Source: JABDJZ01 sp047619685 (lineage in GTDB: Bacteria > Bacteroidota > Rhodothermia > Rhodothermales > UBA10348). From it: DNA of 64,000 bases. Below the pieces are notes generated by a model. That model was given only the letters and a program-made list of their open reading frames with translations. It searched no databases and had not been told where the DNA came from. This document shows, in pieces, positions 53,082 through 62,238 of the stretch. The stretch's first letter is position 1, and every line of letters starts with the position of its first letter. The position numbers and the translations under genes were made by a program. The DNA is taken from positions 1 through 64,000 of the forward strand of contig JBLHLC010000020.1 of NCBI GenBank assembly GCA_047619685.1, written 5' to 3'.

Positions 53082-53306
53082 ATGCAGATGAAAGGCTCCA
53101 GATTACTCTCCATGCTCCGGTACGCCTCGGCCCGCAGTCGCTGCCCCGTGTGCCAGAACAGCCAGTTCACGTTCGCCAAGGACCACGTTCAAATGGCCGG
53201 CCGCGAGTACGCAATAATGTCCTGCTGTCGGTGTGGCGGATCCACGCTCATCGATGTGGCGATCATCACCCGGAAGTCGCAGGGAGCGCCAGTCGAAGCG
53301 GCGTGA
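53082..53306 (+). CDS. Small zinc-ribbon protein (paralogue of 41941)
   Basis: A 74-residue protein with CPVC and CCRC pairs about 35 residues apart. The block RYASARSRCPVCQNSQF plus GREYAIMSC parallels the product of 41941-42213. It is shorter, lacking the acidic N-terminus. It may be a DNA- or RNA-binding or adaptor zinc ribbon; function is unknown. Confidence 0.6.
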   Translation: MQMKGSRLLSMLRYASARSRCPVCQNSQFTFAKDHVQMAGREYAIMSCCRCGGSTLIDVAIITRKSQGAPVEAA

Positions 53307-53895
53307 CCACGACCCCGGCCCCTGTCGAGCTGTTGGGCACCGTCATCAAAATGATCGAAGACGGTCATCAGGTCAACGTACCACGGCCTTGGAGTTCGGG
53401 CCTTTTTCGAAGCAAAAGCGGACGCAAATGTGAGTGGCCTGGGATTCTGATCACTTCGAAGCCTCCAAATCCAAGGAACCAGCAATCAGCCAGCCAGGAC
53501 AGTCCAGAAGAGATTTGACCGCCTGACGGCTCGCCTCGCCAATCCAGGTAGTTCCGGAGCCGCCCTCAGTCAGCTCAATCACCGGGACCGAGGCCCCGGT
53601 TCCCTCAGAAATCGCTTCTTCCCCTTTCCATAAGAGTTCGCCGTGTTTTGTTGCTCGGCGGCCAATCGGCGCACTAGCGGCCTACAAGGCCTATTACGAA
53701 CAAGTCCGACGAGGGTCAGAGTTGCTAAGTCTGACAGCGATGACTATCGTCTGGAAGGACGTTTGCGCTCGGCCTAAGGAGGCAGTGATGGACTTGGTTC
53801 GAGGGGAATGATGGCGAAATCGTCCTGTTTGAAGCCCACACACTCGGTCAAGGCCGTCTTGGCCTGGTGGACGAGGCGGTTAGTCTGAGGATTTG
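53307..53895. other. Gene-free stretch before the polymerase-like gene
   Basis: I see no supportable gene in 589 bp. The polymerase-like gene has its own plausible ribosome site, GAGG at 53887-53890, five bases before the ATG at 53896. Confidence 0.4.
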
Positions 53896-55389
53896 ATGAG
53901 CGAAAAGGAGATCGACGAAGGAGTAAGGCAGGCCGTCGAGCACGAGGCCCGCAAGGAGGAGGACTTCCCCCGGTCGAACGCCGTGTGGCCGGACAATATG
54001 CCGCAGTCGCTTCTGATCCTTGACCGGCCGACCCTGACGGCCATTGAGGACCACTTCCGGTTTGACTCTGAGGACGACCGCTTGCTGGTCCTTTCCTATG
54101 TCTTCGCGCTTGGTAATGTCGTCATCACGAGCCGTGCCTCGATGGCCCGCATTCTGGACCGTCGGGAATCCAGTTTTGTGGGCGAGGAGGCCACTGGGAA
54201 GATCCTGCAGCGACTCGTGGATCGGTATCTACGCGGCGCCAAGGTGACCGGCTATATCGCCGGCTCCGTGGCCAGGAAGATCGACGGCGTTCAAGCGGCG
54301 GTCCCTAAGAAGCTGCGCCAGATGATCGAGAAGGATCTCTCGTGTGCGCCCAGCGATCTCGAGGCGCCGGTGATGGTCGCAACCGGTAGGTCCTGGAACT
54401 GGAAGACCAAGAAGGCCGAGGGCGAGAGCCGCCTGGCGCGGGTGCAGGAATCGAACATCAGCAGCGTCGCTACGGTCCAGCGTTTCCTAAACGGTCTTCC
54501 GCCGCGGGCCTTCCAATTCCCGACGGAAGCTGTTGCCGAGTGTTACGCAATGGCCGCGGAGTTTGGCGAGCCAGCGCGTAGCCGGCATCGGAGGACACTG
54601 CGGGACCTAATTGCGCTGCCCAAACCGATATACTCGGCCTCCACCGCCACCCCTCGCCTCCATGCCCTCGGCTACAGCCTACAGAATTGTCCCTCCTGGA
54701 TGCGGCGAACGCTGGGGCAGAACTGGATCGAGCTCGACCTCCAGAGTGCGGCTCTCGCCATCGCCCAGCACCATTGGAACCTCCCGAAACTTGGCACGCG
54801 CCTGAATGATGACATTTCCATTTGGAAGACTCTCCATGGGGAAATTGCGCCTCGGTTTGACGAGAAGCTCTTCAAGGTGATTGTCAAGAGGTACGCAATT
54901 TCCATGCTGATGGCTGCTAGCTCCAACGGGGCAGCCTGGTATTCTAGGCTTGCTTATGAGGCAGCCACCGGAAGAATGCCCTCCAACAAGCTCATCAATG
55001 CAGTGCAGGAGCATCCCGTGTTTGAGGAGATTCAGCAGGCTGCAAAGAATGAAGCTCATACGGTAGCTCGCCAGCCAACCACAACCGTTCTCGGTGTAGA
55101 GCTCGGCGGAGGTGTCCTCGAGCCGTCCAACATTATCAGCCAACTCCTCTTCTCCTACGAGTGGCTGCTGCTGGCTCCAGTGATCAAGTCGGCGATGGAA
55201 GAGGCCGACCGCGAACGCCCACTATTTCGCCTCATGATCTGGCAACACGACGGCTTCTCGATCAATGTCCTTGGCAGTGGACCAAGTCGGCGGAAAGCAG
55301 TGGTTGAAGATCTTCAGGCCCGGGTTCAGTCGCGGGCAGCAGAACTGGGCATCATGACCAGGCTGGCAATCGACCACGGAACCATTTAG
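53896..55389 (+). CDS. Orphan diverged family A DNA polymerase-like protein on the integrated element
   Basis: 497 residues. The N-terminal half is helical with a possible winged-helix around RASMARILDRRESSF and has no visible exonuclease domain. From about residue 250 the palm motifs of PolA can be traced. RL...GYSLQNCP (about 254-266) matches the RL....PNLQN.P motif before motif A. ELDLQSAALAI (Asp about 281) matches motif A (DYSQIELRVL) but has Ala where the steric-gate Glu stands. KVIVKRYAISMLMAASSNGA is a weakened motif B that lacks the Tyr-Gly pair. LMIWQHDGFSINV (His-Asp about 451-452) matches motif C (QVHDE). It may be an element replication enzyme. Family assignment is by motif only; activity is uncertain. 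Confidence 0.6.
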   Translation: MSEKEIDEGVRQAVEHEARKEEDFPRSNAVWPDNMPQSLLILDRPTLTAIEDHFRFDSEDDRLLVLSYVFALGNVVITSRASMARILDRRESSFVGEEATGKILQRLVDRYLRGAKVTGYIAGSVARKIDGVQAAVPKKLRQMIEKDLSCAPSDLEAPVMVATGRSWNWKTKKAEGESRLARVQESNISSVATVQRFLNGLPPRAFQFPTEAVAECYAMAAEFGEPARSRHRRTLRDLIALPKPIYSASTATPRLHALGYSLQNCPSWMRRTLGQNWIELDLQSAALAIAQHHWNLPKLGTRLNDDISIWKTLHGEIAPRFDEKLFKVIVKRYAISMLMAASSNGAAWYSRLAYEAATGRMPSNKLINAVQEHPVFEEIQQAAKNEAHTVARQPTTTVLGVELGGGVLEPSNIISQLLFSYEWLLLAPVIKSAMEEADRERPLFRLMIWQHDGFSINVLGSGPSRRKAVVEDLQARVQSRAAELGIMTRLAIDHGTI

Positions 55390-55449
55390 GCCTTTCGCGG
55401 GGAATTCCAGGGGGAACCCTCCGGGGTTTGTCGCCAGGTCTGCCGCTAG

Positions 55450-55661
55450 AAAGCAGGGGGACCCGTTGGCTGGGCGCCTGGGGCCACCAGGGATTGTATC
55501 GAAGCAATGACCGGGGCGGAAGCTGGCAGCCCGTCGAAATCGAGAACGGGGGCAACATCGTCTATGCCCTGGCGGAAGACGCAACGCTGCACATCGTCTA
55601 CGCGTCAGCCGATTATGGCCGGGTTTTGCGGAGCTTTAACGACGGCGCTCGTGTGTTTTGA
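55450..55661 (+). pseudogene. Remnant of a BNR/Asp-box repeat protein
   Basis: A short open frame (TRWLGAWGHQGLYRSNDRGG ... IVYALAEDATLHIVYASADYG) includes one Asp-box (SNDRGGSW, S-x-D-x-G-x-x-W) and a second blade-like stretch. It has no signal or credible start and ends at 55661. It resembles part of the complete BNR product at 63132-64000 and is best read as a leftover end of such a gene. Confidence 0.5.
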
Positions 55662-55672
55662 CGACGAACTTT

Positions 55673-55690
55673 CACCTGACCCGTCAGGTG
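55673..55690. promoter_or_regulatory. Perfect inverted repeat upstream of a secreted-protein gene
   Basis: CACCTGA (55673-55679) and TCAGGTG (55684-55690) form an exact 7-bp repeat around a 4-base loop, about 45 bases before the ATG at 55735. There is no T-run, so a binding site or hairpin is more likely than a terminator. Confidence 0.4.
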
Positions 55691-55734
55691 CTTATCGTAA
55701 GTTACTGTTTCTAAGCTGGGCCGAGGCCAGTGTT

Positions 55735-56691
55735 ATGAAGGAGCTAAGATCGACGACCATTTGGGCGGTAGCCAGCCTTGTTGTTCAACTCCTCCTTCTG
55801 CCGTCGAGCAATTTTGCCGCGGCTCAGGATCTTGAGCCGTTCGATACAGCACGCCCCGGCAGCTACTTCCAGTACGAGGTCTATGTGATGGATGTCGCCA
55901 CCGGACAGGTAGCCGCCGGCCCCGGGGCGCTTTTTGAGTTCAAGGTATTGAGGGATACAACGATAGACGCTACCCCGTGGATAGTCCTGGAGTCTGCAGA
56001 GTACGACGCAGCCGGGGCTTTCCTGAGAAGCGGTCTATGTGCTGCCCAGAGGTACTCCCCTCGAACTCGAGATCTCCTGTCGCCTGCCAATTCGAATGAT
56101 CTGTGTGACGGCTACTGGCCACTCACCAATGCGTACGAGAACACGGTAAGTGTTCACAACGAGCCAGGTCATGTTGTTGTCGGCGGCACTCCGTACGAGG
56201 TCGAGAAAGCGGCGCGAGTAGAGGCCCGGGGCTGTGGCACCGCTGGGGCCGGCTGCAGTGGCCGATGGTGGGAGTACGGACTTGGAGTCGGGCTTGTCGA
56301 GTACGCCACATGGCATAGCGGCGGCTTCGGTAGTGGTGATAGTGATCGCCGCTGGAGGCTGCGATACGCCCGCGTGGCGTCAGGGGAGTTTGGAAGCAAG
56401 AAATCAGACGTCGCCCTTTCAACAGAGGAGGCGCCTGATTTCACTAACCCGCTCCAGATTTACCCAAATCCTGCTTCCAGCCTCGCGTGGGCAACCCTCG
56501 GGATCCCGGCGACAGGACTTCGCCTGGAGGTTGTTGATATGCTAGGCCGCGCGATTCGCCGTGAAATCTGGCCCGGTGCGGAATCTCGGATTCCTATTAG
56601 CTTGGAAGGGCTACCTCCCGGTGTCGTGCTCGTTCGGTTGGTTGACGGGCGGGGCCTCACGGTTGGATCGAGCACCCTGGTTATACAGTAG
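55735..56691 (+). CDS. Secreted protein with type IX sorting domain
   Basis: 318 residues. The signal peptide is VASLVVQLLLLPSSNFAAA. A beta-rich body of unknown family (YFQYEVYVMDVATG, ATPWIVLESAEY, CDGYWPLTNAYENTV) is followed from about 235 by a sorting domain: IYPNPASSLAWATL, EVVDMLGRAIR and LPPGVVLVRLVDG. The body resembles that of the product at 62239-63135 in layout. ATG at 55735 is where the signal peptide begins; the upstream open frame is not protein-like. Confidence 0.75.
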   Translation: MKELRSTTIWAVASLVVQLLLLPSSNFAAAQDLEPFDTARPGSYFQYEVYVMDVATGQVAAGPGALFEFKVLRDTTIDATPWIVLESAEYDAAGAFLRSGLCAAQRYSPRTRDLLSPANSNDLCDGYWPLTNAYENTVSVHNEPGHVVVGGTPYEVEKAARVEARGCGTAGAGCSGRWWEYGLGVGLVEYATWHSGGFGSGDSDRRWRLRYARVASGEFGSKKSDVALSTEEAPDFTNPLQIYPNPASSLAWATLGIPATGLRLEVVDMLGRAIRREIWPGAESRIPISLEGLPPGVVLVRLVDGRGLTVGSSTLVIQ

Positions 56692-57312
56692 CGGCATAAC
56701 CGTTGAGTCATAGCGCCTTTCCAGCTTACATGTGAAGACATTTCCGTCCGATCAAACATGTTCTTCCCATCATGGTCGTGCCCGGTGATGAGGCGGATTC
56801 GCGATACCGGCAAGAAGGGGATATTTGTCGCGATTCCAGCAACGGCCAATTTGCCAACGACGAGAAGTGTGCTGGGGACATTGGATTCGCTGCCTCCGTC
56901 AGTGCAGACGTGACCTATGCGCTGCGAGGGGGCCAGCGAATTGGGGCGCGGGGTATCGACTTGGACACGCCCACGGGCCGTAGGCCGTCGTTTGGTGGGT
57001 ATGGAAGAGTACCGTCCCGGTTGATGTCAGGGTGGAAGCGGGGCCTGCACTCTTCCGGCTGCATCCATCGTCGGCGCACCCGATCCAGCGGGCCAGTCTC
57101 GGCCGCATCTCCGGCACTGGGCATGCGGTGGTACGCGCACGCGAAGACTTAGAAGGCTGAGGAGAGTGGTGGCAAACGACTTTCTTTGTGGGCGAACACG
57201 TTAGCGCCAGGCTCGATCCGCTTGGCTTTTCTTGAGCCGTTCATTACTGTCCATGATGAGAATCGTCCCGGCTTCACCGCCTCCGGACGGATCCAAGCGA
57301 GCACCCCGAATA
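56692..57312. other. Gene-free stretch between secreted-protein genes
   Basis: No ORF has a family motif or credible start. I see no repeat or RNA gene. It may hold the promoter of the propeller gene. Confidence 0.4.
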
Positions 57313-59694
57313 ATGCGGTTCGTCTCTATCCTGGTTTCGATCCTGACCATCGCCACTGGTCCCATGGCTGCGTTCGGCCAGGCGTGTCCCGGTGGACCCG
57401 GGTGCGGCGGATGGTCAGACAGTTTCAGGGCCGAAGGCGTAGCCGGGCCAAAGCGCGTTGTTCTGACGGAGTTCGGAGAGATCTATGCCTACGGAAGGCC
57501 AATGCTGTCAACCGGCGGGCAAGTCTGGAACGGCGTCCTGAAGTGGAACGGTGCAAACTGGGATAATGTCGGTGAATTCGATGGCTGGATAGCCGGGCTC
57601 TACCCCGGAAACGGCTCGGAAATCTACGCTGTTGGCGACTTTTCTCGGGCTGGGTCGGTCGCCTCGCGTAGGGTCGCCCGGTGGAACGGCTTTGAATGGA
57701 AGCCGCTCGGGGCGGGCTTCGCCGACCCGCCGCTCGCGTTTGCGGTTTCCCCGGACGGAACCGTGAACATCGGCGGAGGGACGCGAACGGGAGGCCCATT
57801 CCGGACGCCGTTGGTCTACAGGTCTACCGTGGGCCTGAAGAGCTGGAACGGAACCGGGTGGACATCTCGTGGCAACTCTGCTGGGGCTTATGTCGGGAAA
57901 ATGGCGATTGCACCTGACGGAACTGTCTACGCCTCTATTGGCGATGGCACCTTGTGCCTTGCCCGCCTCCCAGTAAATGCTACCCAATTCGAATGCATGG
58001 GTGGAGCCCGAGAGGGAGGGTCGATGGCAGTCGACGGCCGGGGCTATCTTTACGTTGCAGAACGAGGACGTCTTCAGCTTTGGACGGACGGCCAGCTCGT
58101 CGGATCGGTCCTCGAGGGCGTGCAACACGTGTACGGGCGCGGCGGGCAGGTCTGGGCTACCACCCTACAGAACGATTCGCTTCGGGTTCGACATTTGATG
58201 GGAGACAGCTGGGCTGCGGTCGGCCCAGCGTTTTGGGGTTCGGTCTCGGATGTGTCTGCAAGTCCGGGGCAGGGCGTGGTCATCGCCGGGACCCTCCGCC
58301 TCAACAACGCCAGTCCAATCGAGACCGCCGTGCATCTGGTAGGATCCGACTGGCGGCCCTTGCGGGATTCGACGCCGCGCCTCGGGTTGCCTGACAGGGT
58401 TCGTGCAGTCCACGCCATGGCGACGGGCGGAGCAGTGGTCGCGAGTCAGGTCGGCTTTTCCCGGGACCGTTCCTCGCACATCGCAGTCTTCGAAGCCGGA
58501 GAGTGGAGCACTCTCGGAGAAACTTTCGACGACGAGGTCCTCGTGGTTTTCGGAGACGACTCCAGCGAAATCTTTGCATCAGGAATTTTCCACCGCTCCG
58601 GAGACACCGAGTTGCCAGGCCTTGCTCGCTGGGACGGCACGCGATGGCATCCCATGGGAGAATTGCCGTTTCCCCCCGGTCCCTTTGCAGTCCGCGCATT
58701 CGCAAGAGACGTCGAGGGACGTCTCATCGCGGTCGGATCTGATCAGTGGGATGCCGGCACAGGGTTCGTCATTAGGTGGAATGATCCCGGCTGGACGGTC
58801 CTCACCAGGATCGACGGCCCCGTATCGTCTGTCGTCGCCGCGCCGGATGGGTCCCTGGTGATTGGTGGCGGTTTTGACTCCGCCGGGTTGCATCATATTG
58901 CCCGGCTGGACGGGTCTGAACTCATCGCCATGGGCGAAGGCTTTGAAGGCACGGCTGCCGGCCTCGTGGTGCACCAGGGCTCAGTAGTTGCCCTGGACAA
59001 TGTTGGTAGCCTCGTATCTGGGAACAGGAGCCAAACAAAGCGCTGGAATGGCAGCAGCTGGGACGCAATGGATGCGGGCTTCACGGGGGGTGGAAACCAG
59101 GCCAGATACCTGGGCGTGGACCGCGAACAACGACTTTTCGCCGCTGGGTCCTTTCGGTGGGCTGGTCTCGCAGACGCCCACGGAATCGCTCAGTGGAAGG
59201 ACGAGCGGTGGCAAGCCGTCCCTGGGGTCTCGGGCGAAATGGGGAGGGCGGACAACTACCTTGGGGGGACCCCGGAGTATTGGGCACTTTCCAGCGGTCC
59301 AAACCTGGCGGTTGCTCACGACGGCACGCTCTACCTTGGACTGGGCTCAGAGTTGGTGTACACGGGCGGCAGCGTGGCGTCAAATTTTACAGTCTGGTAT
59401 CCCGACGGTCCGCCCTCCTCGATCACGCCGGATCCGATCAAGCCGCCGGAAACCCCGGTTGTCCAATACACTGTCTACCCGAATCCGACAACAGGTACCG
59501 TCCGAATCGCGGGTCAACCTAGTCCAGACCGAATTTCGGTGTTCGACGCGCTCGGGCGGCAGCTCGGCCAGTATCGATACGGTTTGTCGGCACTCGAGAG
59601 GACCCTCCATCTACCAGTGCTCACGCCGGGCGTCTACTTCCTGGTCCTGGACTTAGGCGACAGGCGACAGACGTTGCCGATCTTAGTGCGGTAA
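57313..59694 (+). CDS. Large secreted WNG-repeat beta-propeller protein with type IX sorting domain
   Basis: 793 residues. The signal peptide is FVSILVSILTIATGPMAAFG. The body is built of recurring pieces of about 50 residues of the type 'ARWDGTRWHPMGE', 'KWNGANWDNVGEF', 'RWNGFEWKPLGAGF' and 'KRWNGSSWDAMDAGF', each followed by strands such as IFASGIFHRSG or LFAAGSFRWAG. This is a propeller-like repeat seen in many secreted Bacteroidota proteins. The C-terminus is a sorting domain: YTVYPNPTTGTVRI, VFDALGRQLG and PGVYFLVLD. ATG at 57313 gives the signal peptide; the frame upstream is open but not needed. Ligand unknown. Confidence 0.8.
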   Translation: MRFVSILVSILTIATGPMAAFGQACPGGPGCGGWSDSFRAEGVAGPKRVVLTEFGEIYAYGRPMLSTGGQVWNGVLKWNGANWDNVGEFDGWIAGLYPGNGSEIYAVGDFSRAGSVASRRVARWNGFEWKPLGAGFADPPLAFAVSPDGTVNIGGGTRTGGPFRTPLVYRSTVGLKSWNGTGWTSRGNSAGAYVGKMAIAPDGTVYASIGDGTLCLARLPVNATQFECMGGAREGGSMAVDGRGYLYVAERGRLQLWTDGQLVGSVLEGVQHVYGRGGQVWATTLQNDSLRVRHLMGDSWAAVGPAFWGSVSDVSASPGQGVVIAGTLRLNNASPIETAVHLVGSDWRPLRDSTPRLGLPDRVRAVHAMATGGAVVASQVGFSRDRSSHIAVFEAGEWSTLGETFDDEVLVVFGDDSSEIFASGIFHRSGDTELPGLARWDGTRWHPMGELPFPPGPFAVRAFARDVEGRLIAVGSDQWDAGTGFVIRWNDPGWTVLTRIDGPVSSVVAAPDGSLVIGGGFDSAGLHHIARLDGSELIAMGEGFEGTAAGLVVHQGSVVALDNVGSLVSGNRSQTKRWNGSSWDAMDAGFTGGGNQARYLGVDREQRLFAAGSFRWAGLADAHGIAQWKDERWQAVPGVSGEMGRADNYLGGTPEYWALSSGPNLAVAHDGTLYLGLGSELVYTGGSVASNFTVWYPDGPPSSITPDPIKPPETPVVQYTVYPNPTTGTVRIAGQPSPDRISVFDALGRQLGQYRYGLSALERTLHLPVLTPGVYFLVLDLGDRRQTLPILVR

Positions 59695-59717
59695 CCCCGG
59701 CCCGACTTGGGACCTGT

Positions 59718-59978
59718 GTGTCGTTGGAACCGAGGGCGTATCCCAACCCCTCCCAGGGCCAAGCCCGGGTTCGCTACACGTTGCCCGAGACCGCGCTCGT
59801 CCGTTTGGAAGTTTACGACATCCTCGGAAGACGCGTGAGAGTGCTGACTGAAGGCGTTCGAACCTCCGGCCGGCAGGAGACCATCTTGGACCTTCGGGGG
59901 TTCGCGAGCGGGGTCTACTTCGTCAGGTTCCAGTTGGACCACTACATAGCGGTGCGGCAGATGTTGGCGGCCAGGTAG
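59718..59978 (+). CDS. Orphan type IX sorting domain (gene remnant)
   Basis: From a GTG at 59718, 86 residues consist only of a sorting domain: AYPNPSQGQARVRYTLPE, VYDILGRRVRVLTE and SGVYFVRFQLD. There is no signal peptide and no body. It sits 23 bp after the stop of the propeller gene. It is either the tail of a gene whose front was lost, or a second sorting domain separated by a stop. Unlikely to be exported on its own. Confidence 0.5.
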   Translation: MSLEPRAYPNPSQGQARVRYTLPETALVRLEVYDILGRRVRVLTEGVRTSGRQETILDLRGFASGVYFVRFQLDHYIAVRQMLAAR

Positions 59979-60406
59979 TGACCAAGCTCTTGGGGGGATC
60001 AGGCGCAACGGTGGAGTTCTGGGGGACGTACTTGGCCGCGAAAAAGCAGCCTCAAGCTGGGCTGCTTTGCAGTCCGGCTGGGCACTGAAAGGCAAACCAC
60101 TGAGAGCCTCGACAAATCCCCAGTCAGCGGCGCCAAAAGGCACGTTTTGGGAGGATACCGACCGACTGTGAATCGGGCCCTCCTTTCAGTCCATTCCGGG
60201 CGATAGGAACTACGGTCGAAGGCGGCGTGGAACGGGTACATCGGACCCACGGTAAACCCGGTGTAGCCGCCGCTTGCACGCGAGACCCTCGGTCCACCGA
60301 CTTCGAGCATTCAGTCCGGGTCACCACTCTTTTCCGACTGACGAGAATCCTTGATGGGCCTTAGGACAATTCCGGCCGTAGACTGTCTCAAAGCACTCCG
60401 CACTCC
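59979..60406. other. Gene-free stretch with terminator-like hairpin
   Basis: No supportable gene. The hairpin at 60043-60068 is the only feature seen. Confidence 0.4.
60043..60068. terminator. Bidirectional terminator-like hairpin
   Basis: AAAGCAGCC (60043-60051) and GGCTGCTTT (60060-60068) pair perfectly across an 8-base loop. The 9-bp stem is flanked by A-runs on one side and ends in TTT on the other, so it can work in both directions. It follows the sorting-domain remnant by about 65 bp. Confidence 0.7.
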
Positions 60407-62080
60407 GTGGCCAGAACTCCATTAATAGCGTGTCTACTCGCCCTCCTCGCGGCACCGGTGTCGGTCTCCGCCCTGGCCCAGGAGCCTGACTCGTCGTGCC
60501 CGACCGGTCTGGCCGAGGCCTATCTGGACATCAACAATGTGCGCGCTCGCCTTCTGAACGACGGGATGTTGTTCTGGCGGGGCAGTCCTTACGGGTACGA
60601 AGTGCCCAACGGTAGTGGACGAAATGGCATACTTAGCGCCGCAATCTGGGTGACGGGGCTCATCGACGACAGCCTGCGTGCCGCAGCCACCACCTATCGT
60701 CCCGCCGAGTATTGGCCCGGGCCCCTGGCCGACGATGGGTCTGCCGGAGGCGACTGTTCGAAGTTCGACCGTATCTGGTCGATGGATCGTGACATCATCG
60801 AAGAGTACGAGCGGACTGGTAGGGTCCGGCCGGACCTAGCAGGCTGGCCCACTGGCCTCGGTGCGCCAACTCTCGATGCAGCGGGAAACCGAATCGACCT
60901 CATGATGTGGCCGCTTTCACAGCGACTGGACCGCGTCATTGATCTGGAGAAGGGAGAACGACCCCTCCTATCTGGCGACCAGATGCACTGGTGGATCATG
61001 AATGACGCCGGTGGAGAGCATAGAACAACAGGAAGTCCGCCCATAGGCGTTGAGATTCAAATGACGGCCTTTGCCTTTGGCGGCTCGGGTGTCATCCGCA
61101 ATACCACATTCTATCGCCTGTTGCTACGAAAACCGGCTGGCCCTCCGCTAGAGGAAGCTCATTTCGGACTGTATGCAGATACCGACCTGGGGTACCCAGC
61201 CGACGACTACGTGGGATCCGACTCGCTCCTCGGATTGGCCTATACATACAATGCGGACAACTTCGACCAAGGCGAAATAGGCTATGGCATGGCTCCACCG
61301 GCCCTTGGAATTGACTTCCTCCGAGGCCCGCTGGTAGACGCCGATGGCATTGACAATGATGGCGATCAAAGGACCGATGAGCCAGGAGAGCGGCTTGCCA
61401 TGACCACCGCGAAAAACCGCGATGAGTCTCCCATTGACGCGCAAGCCTTGCACAACCATCTGCAGGGCCTTTGGTGGGATGGCCGTTCCATGACGGAAGG
61501 TGGCGGTGGCCTGAACTTCTCGGAGATCCCCACCAAGTGGATGTTTTCCGGGAGTCCCCCGGCGTATTGGTCCGAACTCAACTCTGATGGCATCGGGTCC
61601 GGAGTCGCCCCCGCGCATCGGACGGTCCTCTCGGGAATGGGACCATTCGTCCTGTCCTCGGATCAGCCCCAGGAGATCCTCATCGGAATCATCACATCCT
61701 TCGGCGCCGACAATCTGGACTCCATTCGCCAACTGAAAGAGGACGACGTCTTCATCCAGAACCTCGTGGATGATGGTCTCCTGGACTTGCCGGCGCCCAG
61801 TGAGCCAGTCCCACAGCAGTACGACCTTGCCGCGTCCTTCTATCCGATCCCCGCGGCCGGAAGCTTAACGATGCGCTACAGTCTTCCCTCGGAGATGGCG
61901 GTACGAATTGACGTCTTTGACCTTTTGGGGCGGTTGCGTGCCGGGCTGGTCGACGCCACGGAGCCACCGGGTTGGCACTCGGAAGCGATTGACGTCTCGA
62001 CCTGGAGGCCTGGGGTTTACCTCGCCAGGCTCCAGATGGACCACCGAACGTTTACGCGGAAGTTGGTGGTCGTGAGATAG
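60407..62080 (+). CDS. Secreted protein with conserved N-domain, calcium-like loop and type IX sorting domain
   Basis: 557 residues from a GTG at 60407. The signal peptide is LIACLLALLAAPVSVSALA. The N-domain (DINNVRARLLNDGMLFWRG, YEVPNGSGRNGILSAAIWV) resembles the start of large secreted sorting-domain proteins in this group. A DADGIDNDGDQRTDEPGE stretch is an Asp-rich calcium-binding-type loop. The C-terminus is a sorting domain (FYPIPAAGSLTMRYSL, DVFDLLGRLRAG, PGVYLARLQMD) with YPIP in place of YPNP. Function unknown. Confidence 0.75.
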   Translation: MARTPLIACLLALLAAPVSVSALAQEPDSSCPTGLAEAYLDINNVRARLLNDGMLFWRGSPYGYEVPNGSGRNGILSAAIWVTGLIDDSLRAAATTYRPAEYWPGPLADDGSAGGDCSKFDRIWSMDRDIIEEYERTGRVRPDLAGWPTGLGAPTLDAAGNRIDLMMWPLSQRLDRVIDLEKGERPLLSGDQMHWWIMNDAGGEHRTTGSPPIGVEIQMTAFAFGGSGVIRNTTFYRLLLRKPAGPPLEEAHFGLYADTDLGYPADDYVGSDSLLGLAYTYNADNFDQGEIGYGMAPPALGIDFLRGPLVDADGIDNDGDQRTDEPGERLAMTTAKNRDESPIDAQALHNHLQGLWWDGRSMTEGGGGLNFSEIPTKWMFSGSPPAYWSELNSDGIGSGVAPAHRTVLSGMGPFVLSSDQPQEILIGIITSFGADNLDSIRQLKEDDVFIQNLVDDGLLDLPAPSEPVPQQYDLAASFYPIPAAGSLTMRYSLPSEMAVRIDVFDLLGRLRAGLVDATEPPGWHSEAIDVSTWRPGVYLARLQMDHRTFTRKLVVVR

Positions 62081-62238
62081 GCCGGTTCCGACCGGGCGTG
62101 CGTACCGTTGCTACAGAACGATTTCAACTCGCGCGACAAGACAGGGAGGCGGACAGTCTGGCCAGAACTCTTCATACTGTGGCCGAAAGGTCTTTGTGTA
62201 CTGCCGTTCGCCCAGTAGTTGAGATCAGCACCGGGCTA

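Noticed and set aside
53896..55389. Reverse transcriptase
   Set aside because: There is no [FY]xDD box; the readable motifs match family A polymerases better.
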